A stretch of 64,000 bases of DNA from Candidatus Nitrosopelagicus sp. GTDB lineage: Archaea; Thermoproteota; Nitrososphaeria; Nitrososphaerales; Nitrosopumilaceae. The stretch lies in contig JAOMCX010000004.1 in the NCBI GenBank assembly GCA_028345195.1, forward strand, positions 23,485 to 87,484, read 5' to 3'. This document shows, in pieces, positions 1-9,156 of the stretch (within the stretch, counting starts at the first letter, position 1; the number at the start of each line of letters is the position of its first letter). The translations under genes and the position numbers were made by a program. The notes beneath the pieces were generated by a model. The model saw nothing but the letters and a program-made list of their open reading frames with translations, was not told the DNA's origin and did not search any database.

Positions 1-1582
1 TATACACCTCAATTGTATTCTCATCAATTATTCGAATTCCCTTCATTGTATTCAAGACTTGAGATGCTTGTGGTGAAAAATCAGCATCATATGTTCTATC
101 ATCTTCAGTTCTTTCTGAGCCCCATTCTGACAGAAAGTATACTGAATAGATTATGTCATTCATGTTCATCTCTTGACCATGATGCCATTGATTAAATTTC
201 AAATCATATGTAATCTTACTTTTTGCAGAAATTCCATTTCCTACTTTATCCCATTTTTCTGAATCAGGATTCCATTTTATTGCATCATTTGGAACATCCA
301 CTGATGATGCAATTCCATTTGTTTCTACTTCCCATGAACTTCGTATTGGCATCATCTCTCCTGAAAATGGATGTCCTGTTAAAATTGGGTCTGTAATTGA
401 GAGCCAAATCTGATTACTGTATGTATCACCTAATCCTCCAATAGGATTCCATGCTGCTTGATAAATTTGCTTTACACCTACATCTAGTGTTCCTGAATCA
501 GTTCTAACATTAATTGGTGTGAATCTACTTGGAACTCCAGCTCCTAATGCATTGATTATTCCATCTACCTCTTGATTCACAACATATTGATCAATTTTAC
601 TTGCAAGAAATATTCGAACCGATTCATTTACGCCTTCTTTCATTGCCTCTTTGATTATGCTGGTTCTTTCATCTTTATCATTAAACTCTCCAGAGTAAAT
701 TCTCTGAGTCAATTCATCTAATTTTTCATTTTCATAATTCCAGTTTGATGGATTATTGTTTCCAGGCATGCTTGAAAACCATGGAGAATACATTTGGGCA
801 AGTGTCACTGAATCATATCTTGTAAAACCTGAACTGCCCCATCCTTCAGTGTATAAACTCCATTTCTGTTCCGCAGGATTTGAACCATAAACCACAACAT
901 ATGCCTTATTCAAATCGCCAAATTCTTTATTCACCTTAAATCCAATTTCTTCCAACTCTGATGATAGAATTTCTCCTATAGCTTTTCTAACAGGATCATC
1001 ACTTCTGATAAAAAATGTAATTTCTATTGGTTCATTTTCATAATTCCATACTCCATCAATTTTATCTGCTCCACGTATTGTCAATTCATCTGCAATTACT
1101 TTCTCTGCAAATGATGGATTGTATCTAAATTGGAAAGTCTCAATCACATCTAGGACTCTCAAATATTCTGCAGAAAAACTTCCATAATTTGAAAACATTG
1201 ATGTCCCAAAACCTCCTAGTAATTCATTCACAATCAAATCTCTGTCCACCAGAAAATTCACAGCATATCGTATTTCTCGAATTGAAAAGGGATTGAATGG
1301 TCCTTCATCTGTAGGATTTAATAAAATACTGTAGTATCCTCCAGTTGATTCAAACACCTTCAACTTCTCTCTTGATTCGGAATCTTCTATTCTGTCTGAA
1401 GAAATTCTATAATAGTACATATCAAGATTTCCATTTTTGACTTCTTCTAAGGCTGTATTCTCATCAAGATATTGTATGAATTTTATCTCATCAACATACG
1501 TACCTTTTTGAGCAAATGCTGTCGGAATTATAGATATTAAACAAATAATGATAATTATTTTAAAAATTTTCAACTGTTTCAA
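1..1582 (-). CDS. ABC transporter substrate-binding protein, peptide/nickel type (SBP family 5), 3' end cut off by window edge
   Basis: Reading the minus strand from a TTG at 1582 (or the in-frame TTG at 1573) gives an open frame to the window edge, about 527 codons with no stop. The N-terminus is a classic signal peptide: KQLK, a run of isoleucines, then PTAFA before QKGTY. The body resembles extracellular solute-binding family 5 proteins (DppA/OppA type), with statements such as LDMYYYRISSDR, NFLVDRDLIVN and FFIRSDDPVRKAIGEIL; it should bind peptides or a similar ligand outside the membrane. An AT-rich box near 1600-1610 fits a leaderless promoter. The C-terminus is missing, so any membrane anchor cannot be seen. 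An OppF-like ATPase lies at 13.3 kb, but the permeases are not in the window. Confidence 0.85.
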   Translation of the reverse strand, partial: MKQLKIFKIIIIICLISIIPTAFAQKGTYVDEIKFIQYLDENTALEEVKNGNLDMYYYRISSDRIEDSESREKLKVFESTGGYYSILLNPTDEGPFNPFSIREIRYAVNFLVDRDLIVNELLGGFGTSMFSNYGSFSAEYLRVLDVIETFQFRYNPSFAEKVIADELTIRGADKIDGVWNYENEPIEITFFIRSDDPVRKAIGEILSSELEEIGFKVNKEFGDLNKAYVVVYGSNPAEQKWSLYTEGWGSSGFTRYDSVTLAQMYSPWFSSMPGNNNPSNWNYENEKLDELTQRIYSGEFNDKDERTSIIKEAMKEGVNESVRIFLASKIDQYVVNQEVDGIINALGAGVPSRFTPINVRTDSGTLDVGVKQIYQAAWNPIGGLGDTYSNQIWLSITDPILTGHPFSGEMMPIRSSWEVETNGIASSVDVPNDAIKWNPDSEKWDKVGNGISAKSKITYDLKFNQWHHGQEMNMNDIIYSVYFLSEWGSERTEDDRTYDADFSPQASQVLNTMKGIRIIDENTIEVY

Positions 1583-1645
1583 CTAATGCTTCACCTTGGA
1601 TAAATTTTAGCATTTTAATACAATTGTAATTGAACTGAATTATAC

Positions 1646-2275
1646 ATGAATCCAAAACAGGTTGTAAAGGGAATCAACGGTATACTTGAAGGAGGAGTGA
1701 GCGTTACTGATTTTTCCATTGTTACAGAATTGGATGAAATTAGCGCAAAAGAATTACTATACACGCTAGTTCAAAATGGGATTGGTACCTGGAATGACGA
1801 TCTAGTAGATTTCGATATTCCAAATGATAGACTTCAAACAGCATTATTTGCTATCAAATTAGGTGCCGATGTAGAATCTGTATCTGAATATCTCACTTGG
1901 CAAGATTTTGAATCTATCACTGGATTAATTCTTGAAAAAAAGGATTTTGACGTAACAAAAAATCTCATCTTAACAAAACCTAGAATGGAAATTGATGTAG
2001 TTGGAACAAAAATGGACATTGCACTATTGATAGATTGCAAACATTGGAAAACTATGAGTAAATCTGCATTAAATGAGATTGTGAAAAAACAGGTTGAACG
2101 TGTAAAACGATATGTGACTGATGAAAATATGTCTGCACTTCCTGTCATTGTAACGCTACATCAAGAAGAAATTCAATTTATTGAGAATGTGCCAATTGTA
2201 CCTATAATGAAACTATCATCGTTTTTAGATGAATTTGTAGGAAATTTAGATTCTCTTGCGTCTATAGAAAAATAA
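1646..2275 (+). CDS. Hypothetical protein with PD-(D/E)XK-like nuclease motif
   Basis: This 209-residue protein has a helical N-terminal half that could be a winged helix (residues about 1-60) and a C-terminal alpha/beta domain. Residues 114-135 read MEIDVVGTK, then ALLIDCKHWK: acidic E115/D117, then D130-C-K132 after a beta-strand. That spacing is the layout of the PD-(D/E)XK restriction-endonuclease-like fold, so a nuclease or Holliday-junction/repair-type role is possible. This is inference from a short motif; the family was not recognised by name. It is divergent from the ABC binding protein, with an ATG preceded by an AT-rich TATA-like box (ttatacatg) very close to the start, suggesting little or no leader. 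Confidence 0.65.
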   Translation: MNPKQVVKGINGILEGGVSVTDFSIVTELDEISAKELLYTLVQNGIGTWNDDLVDFDIPNDRLQTALFAIKLGADVESVSEYLTWQDFESITGLILEKKDFDVTKNLILTKPRMEIDVVGTKMDIALLIDCKHWKTMSKSALNEIVKKQVERVKRYVTDENMSALPVIVTLHQEEIQFIENVPIVPIMKLSSFLDEFVGNLDSLASIEK

Positions 2276-2311
2276 TCTGGTTTAGATATAGCTTGTATAT
2301 CCAAATGAATA

Positions 2312-2452
2312 TTGAAATTCAAAACTCTAGGTATCATCATGATGATGATTGTTGCAAGTTGTCTGTTAGTTTCAGTTCTTTCTACTGGTGATTTTAGTTC
2401 AGTTGGTGAATACCCGTCTGATAACGGCAAGATCTTAACACGGTCACCATAG
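2312..2452 (+). CDS. Putative 46-residue exported microprotein (TTG start)
   Basis: An open frame from TTG 2312 to TAG 2452 encodes KFKTLGIIMMMIVASCLLVS, then VLSTGDFSSVGEYPSDNGKILTRSP. The first 28 residues form a textbook signal peptide or single membrane helix with a lysine-rich start. A TATA-like stretch (tttagatata, 2281-2290) sits about 22-30 nt upstream, where a leaderless archaeal promoter would be expected. It may be a true small exported protein or the stump of a decayed larger exported protein, because nothing recognisable follows the stop. An alternative start is one of three consecutive ATG codons at 2339-2347. It lies convergent to the DUF2070 gene. Confidence 0.4.
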   Translation: MKFKTLGIIMMMIVASCLLVSVLSTGDFSSVGEYPSDNGKILTRSP

Positions 2453-2491
2453 AAACTCAGGTTTTAGAAATAGATACTAGCTTTAAACTAT

Positions 2492-4234
2492 CTATAGAAA
2501 AATAGCAGCTAAAAATAATCCTGCATCTGCTATTAGACAATATTTTGTAATATTCATTGTCTTATCCATTATCTTTGAATAATCTGAAAATATTGTTGGT
2601 CCCATGACCTTTACATTTGTTTGATGTTCTAACACCTCGAATGATCCTTCTTTAATTCTTGATTCAGCTTTTTGTGCTAAATCAAAATACCAGTTTGATA
2701 ATTCTGGTGGTTTTGATAATACTCCTAACTGATGATATCCATTTCTATTTCTTGCACCGCTTGCTGTATAGTGTGTATCTGATGTACAAATTTCAATTAA
2801 CTCTGATCCATTATCTGCAAAGTGTTTGACTATGGTTTCTCTCACTCCATTTTCCATATTATTGGCATCTGCCCATCCCAAAAAATATTTTTTATTATTT
2901 ATCTCCAAACATAAAATCGCAATTCCTCCTCCTGCGATGTCATTTTCAATTAACTCCATGTCTTCGGAATTGGCAAATCCAAACTTGAATGGATGACTCT
3001 CTTTTGTCTTTAATGTGTCCAGTGTAGATTTTGCAGCTAAAAGCAAATCTTCTGAATCTTCTTTTGAAATATCTTTTCCCATGGCATTATGAGTGTCCAC
3101 AATCATAACTTGCTCAAAATTTCTATTTTCAGCAAACTGTTCAATCTCACTTCTAACGTTTGGTGGTAAATCTTCCATTCCGTGAGGTGACAATGATAAA
3201 AATAACAAAGCAGTTCTATCAAATAGCAATCCTCCTGCTCTAGCCTTGTTTATTGTAACTGCTACTGGTTCTGTACATACTGCTCCCCCTTGCTGTACCT
3301 TACTTTCTTGTAAACTGTTTAGATAATTTTGAACCTCTTTTTGTGTTGGTAGATTAAGATCATGATTTGAAATACTATGCATGACCATTGCAGTTGAATC
3401 CATTTTCTTGTAAATCAGGTCTGTAATGTTACTTCCACCTATAGGATGAAATGGACCTGGATGAATATCTGGTAATACTATTCTGAAATCATCTTCTTTA
3501 TCTGATGATTCAAATCTTAATTGTGATGTAGATACAGTTGATTCTGTTGCACTTTGTTCAATAATTTTTTCTAATGGGTCTGGGTCTTTCCTGGACATTG
3601 ATGTAACATAAGCTTGAATCAATTCATGAGTACTTTTCAATCCTGGTCGTCCTGCCTTATCTGTAAGATAAGCCCATGCTGTTGCTAATCCTAAAAATAT
3701 TGCTCCAAAAAATAATGCCATTGGGTTTGTAAGTGAACCTACCCACATCTCCGGTGGAATTAAAACCAAATACATTGCTAGAGGTTGAATAAATGCAACT
3801 GCCCATGCCTTCTTTACACTTGCTCCAAGAATTGTTGTGAAAATTCCGATTCTAAAGCTTGCAAATACAATCATTCCCATTGTAACGTAAAACAAATCTA
3901 ATCCATCTTTTTCAAACAGTCCCATTGCACCAAATCCTATCAGTGTACTAACAAAGAACAATCCATTTCCAAATAATGAAACATGTAATGATTTTGAATA
4001 TTCTTTATGTTTTGAAAATAAAATATCTAAAAATTGTGTTCCAACTAATGCACCAATGACTGCTATTGTTGGAAATAGTAAATCAGTTGATCCTAAATAT
4101 GTTGCAGCAGTGAATGCTCCAATTAATCCTGCAATTACAATTGATACTGCTAGAGAAATGTAATGTGATGATGGGTTAATCAGCGATAACGTATATTTAT
4201 CGTGTATCTTACTAACGTCGTCTTTTTCAGGCAT
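2492..4234 (-). CDS. DUF2070 family membrane protein
   Basis: This 580-residue protein has an N-terminal block of about six to seven membrane helices (residues about 25-195), a long soluble domain, and one last hydrophobic helix at the C-terminus (CLIADAGLFLAAIFL). The soluble part contains LPDIHPGPFHPIGGSNIT, a conserved segment of the archaeal DUF2070 family, and later a TSDTHYTASGARNRNGYH segment, with histidines and aspartates suggestive of a metal or hydrolase site. The biochemical role of the family is not known to me. It is the last gene of a minus-strand operon: it starts 7 nt after the Sec61-beta stop, which is in turn 37 nt after the zinc-ribbon gene. Confidence 0.85.
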   Translation of the reverse strand: MPEKDDVSKIHDKYTLSLINPSSHYISLAVSIVIAGLIGAFTAATYLGSTDLLFPTIAVIGALVGTQFLDILFSKHKEYSKSLHVSLFGNGLFFVSTLIGFGAMGLFEKDGLDLFYVTMGMIVFASFRIGIFTTILGASVKKAWAVAFIQPLAMYLVLIPPEMWVGSLTNPMALFFGAIFLGLATAWAYLTDKAGRPGLKSTHELIQAYVTSMSRKDPDPLEKIIEQSATESTVSTSQLRFESSDKEDDFRIVLPDIHPGPFHPIGGSNITDLIYKKMDSTAMVMHSISNHDLNLPTQKEVQNYLNSLQESKVQQGGAVCTEPVAVTINKARAGGLLFDRTALLFLSLSPHGMEDLPPNVRSEIEQFAENRNFEQVMIVDTHNAMGKDISKEDSEDLLLAAKSTLDTLKTKESHPFKFGFANSEDMELIENDIAGGGIAILCLEINNKKYFLGWADANNMENGVRETIVKHFADNGSELIEICTSDTHYTASGARNRNGYHQLGVLSKPPELSNWYFDLAQKAESRIKEGSFEVLEHQTNVKVMGPTIFSDYSKIMDKTMNITKYCLIADAGLFLAAIFL

Positions 4235-4241
4235 TTTTTGA

Positions 4242-4409
4242 TCAAGGAATTAGCAGTATATCTAACAACCATGAGACTACAATCAGACTAATTGGAATTG
4301 AAACAACAATTCTTGGATCTACTTTGACTCCTTTAGTCTCATCCTCAAAAAATCTTAAAAGACCTGCACCTGATGCTGGAAGTGATGCACTTGTTTTACT
4401 ATCTGCCAT
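4242..4409 (-). CDS. Preprotein translocase subunit Sec61-beta (SecG-type), 55 residues
   Basis: The minus strand from ATG 4409 to TGA 4242 encodes MADSKTSASLPASGAGLLRF, then FEDETKGVKVDPRIVVSIPI and a C-terminal membrane helix ending WLLDILLIP. The pattern of a short disordered N-terminus, an SGAGLLRFFEDE-type motif, the conserved KVDP and a single C-terminal tail anchor is that of archaeal Sec61-beta, the small non-essential subunit of the SecYE-beta protein-conducting channel. It is too short to be picked up by a 60-residue ORF cut-off. It sits between the zinc-ribbon gene and the DUF2070 gene in one tight operon. Confidence 0.88.
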   Translation of the reverse strand: MADSKTSASLPASGAGLLRFFEDETKGVKVDPRIVVSIPISLIVVSWLLDILLIP

Positions 4410-4446
4410 GAATCAAAACAAGAAATTACGAATAAAAAGTTTTTGA

Positions 4447-4767
4447 CTACTTTTTTAGCTTAGATATCGTGTCGATGAGTAAATTAATCGATTTTAGCAT
4501 GTTTTGCTGTTTTTCAGGATCTTTTTCATTTGATAATTCATCTGTCATATTTTGTAATTTTTCCTCTAATTTTCTAATGGGTGAGTCATTTTGAGGCTCA
4601 CTGACATTTTTTTCAAGTTCTTTATCTGGTGATTTTCCACAACTTACACATAATGCATTTCCGTCTTTCATGACTCTAACTCCTTTACAATACGGACATG
4701 GTTCACTGAGTAAAGTGGCACCATTCAATAGCATTTCTATTGCCTTTTTTCTAACATCTTCTGTCAT
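4447..4767 (-). CDS. Zinc-ribbon protein of the Sjogren's/scleroderma autoantigen 1 (p27) family
   Basis: A 106-residue protein. Residues 1-20 (MTEDVRKKAIEMLLNGATLL) followed by SEPCPYC, KGVRVMKDG and CVSCG form the conserved archaeal/eukaryal autoantigen p27 domain, with a zinc ribbon from C24, C27, C40 and C43. The C-terminal half (about 50-106) is charged and predicted helical, probably coiled coil. Function in archaea is not established. It is the first gene of the operon with Sec61-beta and DUF2070, and is divergent from the eIF1 gene across an 85-bp AT-rich region that must hold both promoters. Confidence 0.8.
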   Translation of the reverse strand: MTEDVRKKAIEMLLNGATLLSEPCPYCKGVRVMKDGNALCVSCGKSPDKELEKNVSEPQNDSPIRKLEEKLQNMTDELSNEKDPEKQQNMLKSINLLIDTISKLKK

Positions 4768-4852
4768 ATTTTTACTTGTTATACAACCTAAAAAAATTGT
4801 ATTTCTTTCTACTAAGGCTTAATAATATGATAATTCAAAGCTTTTCGAACTA

Positions 4853-5161
4853 ATGGCGGTAATCTGTAATACTTGTGGTCTTCCTGATGATTTATGCGCT
4901 TGTGGTGATTTAGACAAAGATAGTTCTCAAATAATTATTCGTTTAGAGACTAGGAGATTTAAGAAAAAAGGAACAATGATTGAAGGACTAGATCCTAAAA
5001 TTAACAACTTGGAAAGTGTAGCAAAAGAACTAAAAGGTAAATACGCGTGTGGTGGAACTGCAAAAGAAGGTTACATCTTTTTACAAGGTGATCATCGAGA
5101 TACAATTAAAGAAGCACTTGTTAAATTAGGATTTTCTGAAGAAAAAATAGAACTTCACTAG
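4853..5161 (+). CDS. Translation initiation factor 1 (eIF1/SUI1 homologue)
   Basis: A 102-residue protein with the SUI1 fold: IIIRLETRRFKKKGTMIEGL, then KELKGKYACGGTAKEG and a C-terminal FLQGDHRDTIKEALVKLGFS. aIF1 binds the small ribosomal subunit and controls start-codon fidelity. The N-terminus adds a small cysteine motif (ICNTCGLPDDLCACG) which may bind zinc; this extension is common in archaeal aIF1. The ATG at 4853 follows an AT-rich box around 4823-4832 (aataatatga), consistent with a short leader. It precedes the CPBP protease gene by 7 nt, so the two are probably co-transcribed. Confidence 0.92.
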   Translation: MAVICNTCGLPDDLCACGDLDKDSSQIIIRLETRRFKKKGTMIEGLDPKINNLESVAKELKGKYACGGTAKEGYIFLQGDHRDTIKEALVKLGFSEEKIELH

Positions 5162-5168
5162 AACTATC

Positions 5169-6161
5169 GTGTCTCTTTTAGAAAATTTTTCACAAGGTTT
5201 TGGAATTCCTTTCTCTGCTTTAATGTCTGTAATTTTTGGTTTGATGATTGTTTCTTTTCCATTAGGTATGTATGCAGTTTTTAATTCTGATATTGGAGAC
5301 GATATAGATTATACTTTTCCTCTCGAAAAATTTGATATTTTCGTTGCAGGTGTAAATGTTCAAGTTCCATTAGAATATCAAATAGGTGATCTATTTGTAA
5401 TTTTTTGGTCTATCTTCATAATTTTATTTGTTATCTCATTTTTAGGTCCTAAGAAAAATTTTATTAAAATAATTGGAAATATTTTATCCAATGAAAAAAT
5501 TTCTTTTTCTGATAATTACATGCTTAATATCATCAAATGGTTTTCCATACTTGTTTTAGTCTCTGCAGTAATTACAATAGTACAAGAAAGTTTTGGAATT
5601 GTAACTGAACCTCCTGATACTGAAAATGATCTTATATTATTTTTACAAATTTCTTTGGCTCCAATTACTGAAGAAATTGGTTTTCGTTTAATCTTAATAG
5701 GAATTCCATTATTTTTAATTTATTCACATAAATCCTCCATAAAATTTTTTATAAAATCATTATGGAGTCCATATTCAACCTTACACGTATACGATAGCAA
5801 AAAAGCCATTGGAATTATTGTTATTGTTGGAATTTTCTTTGGCGTGGCACATGTTATTTCTGGTGAACCGTGGACAACTGGTAAAATTTTACAAGCATCT
5901 GTTGGTGGAATAATTCTTGGTTGGGTCTATTTTAGATATGGATTAGCTGCTGCAATTATCTTGCATTGGGCTACTAACTATTTCATCTATTCATATCTGT
6001 TTTTGATATCTGAAATTAACGGAATTTCTGTACAAAATGCATCTGCCCATTCCATGATTGGTACTTTTGAAATAATTCTAATCATCTCTGGTATCATTTC
6101 TGTGATAATGTTATTTCTAAACTATAAAAAATCTGTAAATTCTTCTATAATTCAAGAGTGA
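5169..6161 (+). CDS. CPBP family intramembrane metalloprotease
   Basis: This 330-residue protein begins at a GTG 7 nt after the eIF1 stop. It has about seven to eight hydrophobic helices. Motif 1 of CAAX-protease/bacteriocin-processing (CPBP, Abi) enzymes is present as ITEEIGFRL (E168, E169, R173), followed by FFGVAHVISGE (motif 2 histidine) and ILHWATNYF (motif 3 histidine and asparagine). These residues form the glutamate/histidine active site within the membrane. The substrate is unknown; archaeal members may process prenylated or exported proteins. The gene ends one base before the convergent cofC stop. A second, much shorter CPBP-like gene lies at 37.1 kb. Confidence 0.85.
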   Translation: MSLLENFSQGFGIPFSALMSVIFGLMIVSFPLGMYAVFNSDIGDDIDYTFPLEKFDIFVAGVNVQVPLEYQIGDLFVIFWSIFIILFVISFLGPKKNFIKIIGNILSNEKISFSDNYMLNIIKWFSILVLVSAVITIVQESFGIVTEPPDTENDLILFLQISLAPITEEIGFRLILIGIPLFLIYSHKSSIKFFIKSLWSPYSTLHVYDSKKAIGIIVIVGIFFGVAHVISGEPWTTGKILQASVGGIILGWVYFRYGLAAAIILHWATNYFIYSYLFLISEINGISVQNASAHSMIGTFEIILIISGIISVIMLFLNYKKSVNSSIIQE

Positions 6162-6162
6162 T

Positions 6163-6795
6163 TCATCTTTCAATAATTCTTCTAATCTTCTCACAAAACT
6201 CCGGTTTAATGTTCTGTTTTAACACAAATTCTAAGTCTTTTGTATTATCAATATCTAACATTAGTCTGTATATCAGACCAATTGAAATTTTCACATCATC
6301 CTTTTTTGCAGATTCGATCTGAAAACTATAACTTCCTTCGTCATATCTTGGTGTCATAGAATTAATTGGCGTTCTAACTAGAGCATTAGTTCCATCAAAA
6401 TGTCTTGATGGAACTATTACTACTGATCCATCTGATGAGAACTTCAATAATTCTTCCAAATCTTCAGAATAGAAAAATGGAACATCTAATGGTAGAACAA
6501 TTGAATGTGTAAATTCATTATCTAACAGATATTTTTCTGCTAGTTTTACAGCATCATTCACACTAGTTTCATATTCATCTTGAATTTTTTCACAATCATA
6601 CTTTTTTATAATATCTAAAACTTGCTCTTCATTTGTAACAACAATTATCTTATCAATTAATTTTATTTCATTGATAGTTTTTATGACTTCTTCCAATAAC
6701 AATCTACACAAGTCTTTTGTTTTATCTTCTGATAGATGTAATCTTGTTTTAGATTTTTGAAACGTCTTAACAGGAATTATTACTGATGTTTTCAA
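6163..6795 (-). CDS. cofC: 2-phospho-L-lactate guanylyltransferase (coenzyme F420 biosynthesis)
   Basis: A 210-residue nucleotidyltransferase: SVIIPVKTFQKSKTRLHLS at the N-terminus is the GTP-binding signature of CofC, and VLPLDVPFF is its acidic metal-binding loop. CofC activates 2-phospholactate (or phosphoenolpyruvate) with GTP to make the precursor used by CofD. The start is a TTG directly abutting the TAG of cofD with no spacer, which implies translational coupling. The pair commits the cell to making the deazaflavin F420, used for hydride transfer. FbiB/CofE is not in this window. Confidence 0.9.
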   Translation of the reverse strand: MKTSVIIPVKTFQKSKTRLHLSEDKTKDLCRLLLEEVIKTINEIKLIDKIIVVTNEEQVLDIIKKYDCEKIQDEYETSVNDAVKLAEKYLLDNEFTHSIVLPLDVPFFYSEDLEELLKFSSDGSVVIVPSRHFDGTNALVRTPINSMTPRYDEGSYSFQIESAKKDDVKISIGLIYRLMLDIDNTKDLEFVLKQNIKPEFCEKIRRIIER

Positions 6796-7716
6796 CTATA
6801 ATTTCAATTGTTTTAAAATGAATCCTGCAAGTGCTTCTTCAGCTATTTTATTTTGCATTTTAATTTTTGTATCTAATACACGTATATCTAAGCCCTCGAT
6901 TTTTGGTGCAAGTGCTTTATCTTTTGTATCTATAATCATTTTTGAACATACGTCTGCATAAAATTGTGCTAATCCAAATACTGAAACTTCAATTCCTGCA
7001 GCTTCCATGTATTTATCTGCTGGTCCACTAAATGATTTATTTCCAATTAGTGGTGAAACTGCAACTACTTTCTTTTTATTTTTAGTTAATTCTTTTCTAA
7101 CTCCTTTTATTCCCATCATTGGTCCAATACTTGTTAATGGATTTCCTGGTGCAATTACTACTAATTCTGCATCTTGAATTGCTGCTATGGCATCTGGATT
7201 TGGTCTTGCTTTGTCTGCACCAACATATTGAATTCCCTCAATTGTCCCTCTGCCTCTATGTTTAACCCAAAATTCTTGCAGATGCAAGTCTTCGCCATTT
7301 GCTGTAATTCTTGTTTCAACTGTATTGTCTGTAATTGGAATGACTTTTGATTCAACTGCAAATTTCTCACACATCCATTGCGTGATATCAGAAAGATTTT
7401 TTCCATTCTTCAACATGTTGGTTCTCATTAGATGTGTTGCAGCATCTCTATCTCCCACTCTAAACCATGTTTCTTCTCCGAATACTTCCATTTGTCTTAG
7501 AAAATTATTGGTATCTTTTTTTACGCCCCATCCTTTATCTTCATCTAAAATACCTGATAATCCATAAATTATTGTGTCAATGTCTGGACAAACATACATT
7601 CCATAAAGCCAGTAATTATCTCCCACATTACTAATTACAGTTACTTCTTGATCATGAGCTGCAAAACCTCTGACCATCTTAATTGATCCTGTGCCGCCAG
7701 CCAATATTGTTATCAT
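6796..7716 (-). CDS. cofD: 2-phospho-L-lactate transferase (F420 biosynthesis)
   Basis: This 306-residue protein matches CofD: ITILAGGTGSIKMVRGF at the N-terminus, VISNVGDNYWLYGMYVCPDI (with the conserved NVGDD-like loop reading NVGDN), WFRVGDRDAATHLMRT and VIAPGNPLTSIGPMM. The enzyme transfers the phospholactyl (or phosphoenolpyruvyl) group to the deazaflavin Fo. First gene of the cofD-cofC operon; its upstream region 7717-7828 is shared with the divergent exported-protein gene at 7829. Confidence 0.93.
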   Translation of the reverse strand: MITILAGGTGSIKMVRGFAAHDQEVTVISNVGDNYWLYGMYVCPDIDTIIYGLSGILDEDKGWGVKKDTNNFLRQMEVFGEETWFRVGDRDAATHLMRTNMLKNGKNLSDITQWMCEKFAVESKVIPITDNTVETRITANGEDLHLQEFWVKHRGRGTIEGIQYVGADKARPNPDAIAAIQDAELVVIAPGNPLTSIGPMMGIKGVRKELTKNKKKVVAVSPLIGNKSFSGPADKYMEAAGIEVSVFGLAQFYADVCSKMIIDTKDKALAPKIEGLDIRVLDTKIKMQNKIAEEALAGFILKQLKL

Positions 7717-7828
7717 AAATTATTATACCGAAAGTCTCAAAACGCTGACTACATATTACTTCTTCCAAATGATCGCAAAAAACAATCGTCGAAGTTAGAT
7801 TTATTATTAAGAGTAAAAAAATCGCTAC

Positions 7829-9154
7829 GTGTCTCGTGTAGGAATTTTAGTAGCATCACTTGCTGTAATTATGCTAGCATCTACTGTAGGTCCTGCCTTT
7901 GCAGCACAAATGGAATTTAGGACTTGGGTTGAAGGTGGTGCATCTGATGAAGTTGAGATAAAGTTCCAAAGAACCGTCATTTTGAACTATGATAATGGTG
8001 GAATGCTCGCTGATGAACTTAGAGGTCAAAAGTTTGCAAAAACCTTCAGTGTTGACTCTAATGACCCAGGCGTCAATGAATTACGTGATAGAATTAATTA
8101 CCAATTTTCCCAATCAGGAAGTTCTGCTGCTGTAACTGATGTTCAAATTGATTATGATACTAAATTAACAGGTCGTGGATTAAACACCTCTATTGATTAT
8201 AAAATTATTTTAACAATGACACTTACAAATCACGTACTCCGTGAATCTTCTGGAGGTAACTCCGGTTTAGTTGATATGAATTGGAGAGGATTAATGATTC
8301 CAGGTGAAGTTACTGTAAATGCTAAAGGAATCCCTCATGAAATCAATCTCCCAATCTCATTTATTTCTGATGTTGCTCCAGGGTTATACTCTGCAATATT
8401 AGGTAGTGAGGCTGAAACTCTATTGAATTCTCCAATTATGGATGCAAGTGGAATTAAAGCACAGCCATTAGGCAACTGGCACTTTTTGTTTGACCCAACA
8501 GGAATTAACGTTGATGCATCACAATACGGAATGTCTTCTGAATTAGCAGGAGTTGTTTGGTCATCTTACACAATGGGAGAAAGTAGTCTCAGAGAAGGAA
8601 TCCAAACAGAAAAAGAACATGAAGCATCATTTACCACTGACACGACTTATGATTTACGAACTATTGAATCTGCAGATTCTGCAAACATTTTCTTTGCAGG
8701 ATTCGCAAACATTGACACATTAGACCGCACAGAAGTTGTAGGTGTTTATCCAGAAGCACCTGAAGGTTATGCAACAACATCTACTGGTGAATTCCCTGTT
8801 ATGATTATCTATGGAATGGCTGGATTTGCTGGTATCGCCGGAGTTGCAATTTTCATCGTAAGTGAAAAGAAACGTAAAGGTGACATTGCAGCAGGAAATG
8901 TACAAACAGGTATTGATCCTTCGCAATTAGTCGGTGCTGATACAAGTACTGGCTCTGGTGGTTACAAAACTAACAGAGGTGAAGCACATCTCAAATCTGA
9001 TGATTACGAACATCATCGAAGTGTTTATGACAATCCACAAGTTGAACAAAAAGCTGAAGAAACAACAACTGAACAAGCACCTGCTGAAGAAACAACAACT
9101 GAAGACCCAGCAAGTAAACCTGGAGCCATGCCAAAAGGCTGGAAACCAGAGTAA
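7829..9154 (+). CDS. Exported, C-terminally anchored protein of unknown function
   Basis: 441 residues from a GTG start preceded by an AT-rich box (gatttattattaag) about 25 nt upstream. An N-terminal signal peptide (ILVASLAVIMLASTVGPAFA) is followed by a large extracellular beta-rich region (about 26-325), one membrane helix (FPVMIIYGMAGFAGIAGVAIFIV, about 333-355) and a cytoplasmic tail rich in Glu, Thr and Ala (KAEETTTEQAPAEETTTEDP). The topology, one external domain plus cytoplasmic acidic tail, resembles cell-surface proteins of ammonia-oxidising archaea; I cannot assign a function. Its stop lies only 2 bases from the 3' end of the convergent RNase P RNA gene. Confidence 0.75.
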   Translation: MSRVGILVASLAVIMLASTVGPAFAAQMEFRTWVEGGASDEVEIKFQRTVILNYDNGGMLADELRGQKFAKTFSVDSNDPGVNELRDRINYQFSQSGSSAAVTDVQIDYDTKLTGRGLNTSIDYKIILTMTLTNHVLRESSGGNSGLVDMNWRGLMIPGEVTVNAKGIPHEINLPISFISDVAPGLYSAILGSEAETLLNSPIMDASGIKAQPLGNWHFLFDPTGINVDASQYGMSSELAGVVWSSYTMGESSLREGIQTEKEHEASFTTDTTYDLRTIESADSANIFFAGFANIDTLDRTEVVGVYPEAPEGYATTSTGEFPVMIIYGMAGFAGIAGVAIFIVSEKKRKGDIAAGNVQTGIDPSQLVGADTSTGSGGYKTNRGEAHLKSDDYEHHRSVYDNPQVEQKAEETTTEQAPAEETTTEDPASKPGAMPKGWKPE

Positions 9155-9156
9155 TA

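Noticed and set aside
13..195. 60-residue plus-strand frame at window start
   Set aside because: It is the antisense of the ABC binding protein, which is clearly coding on the minus strand.
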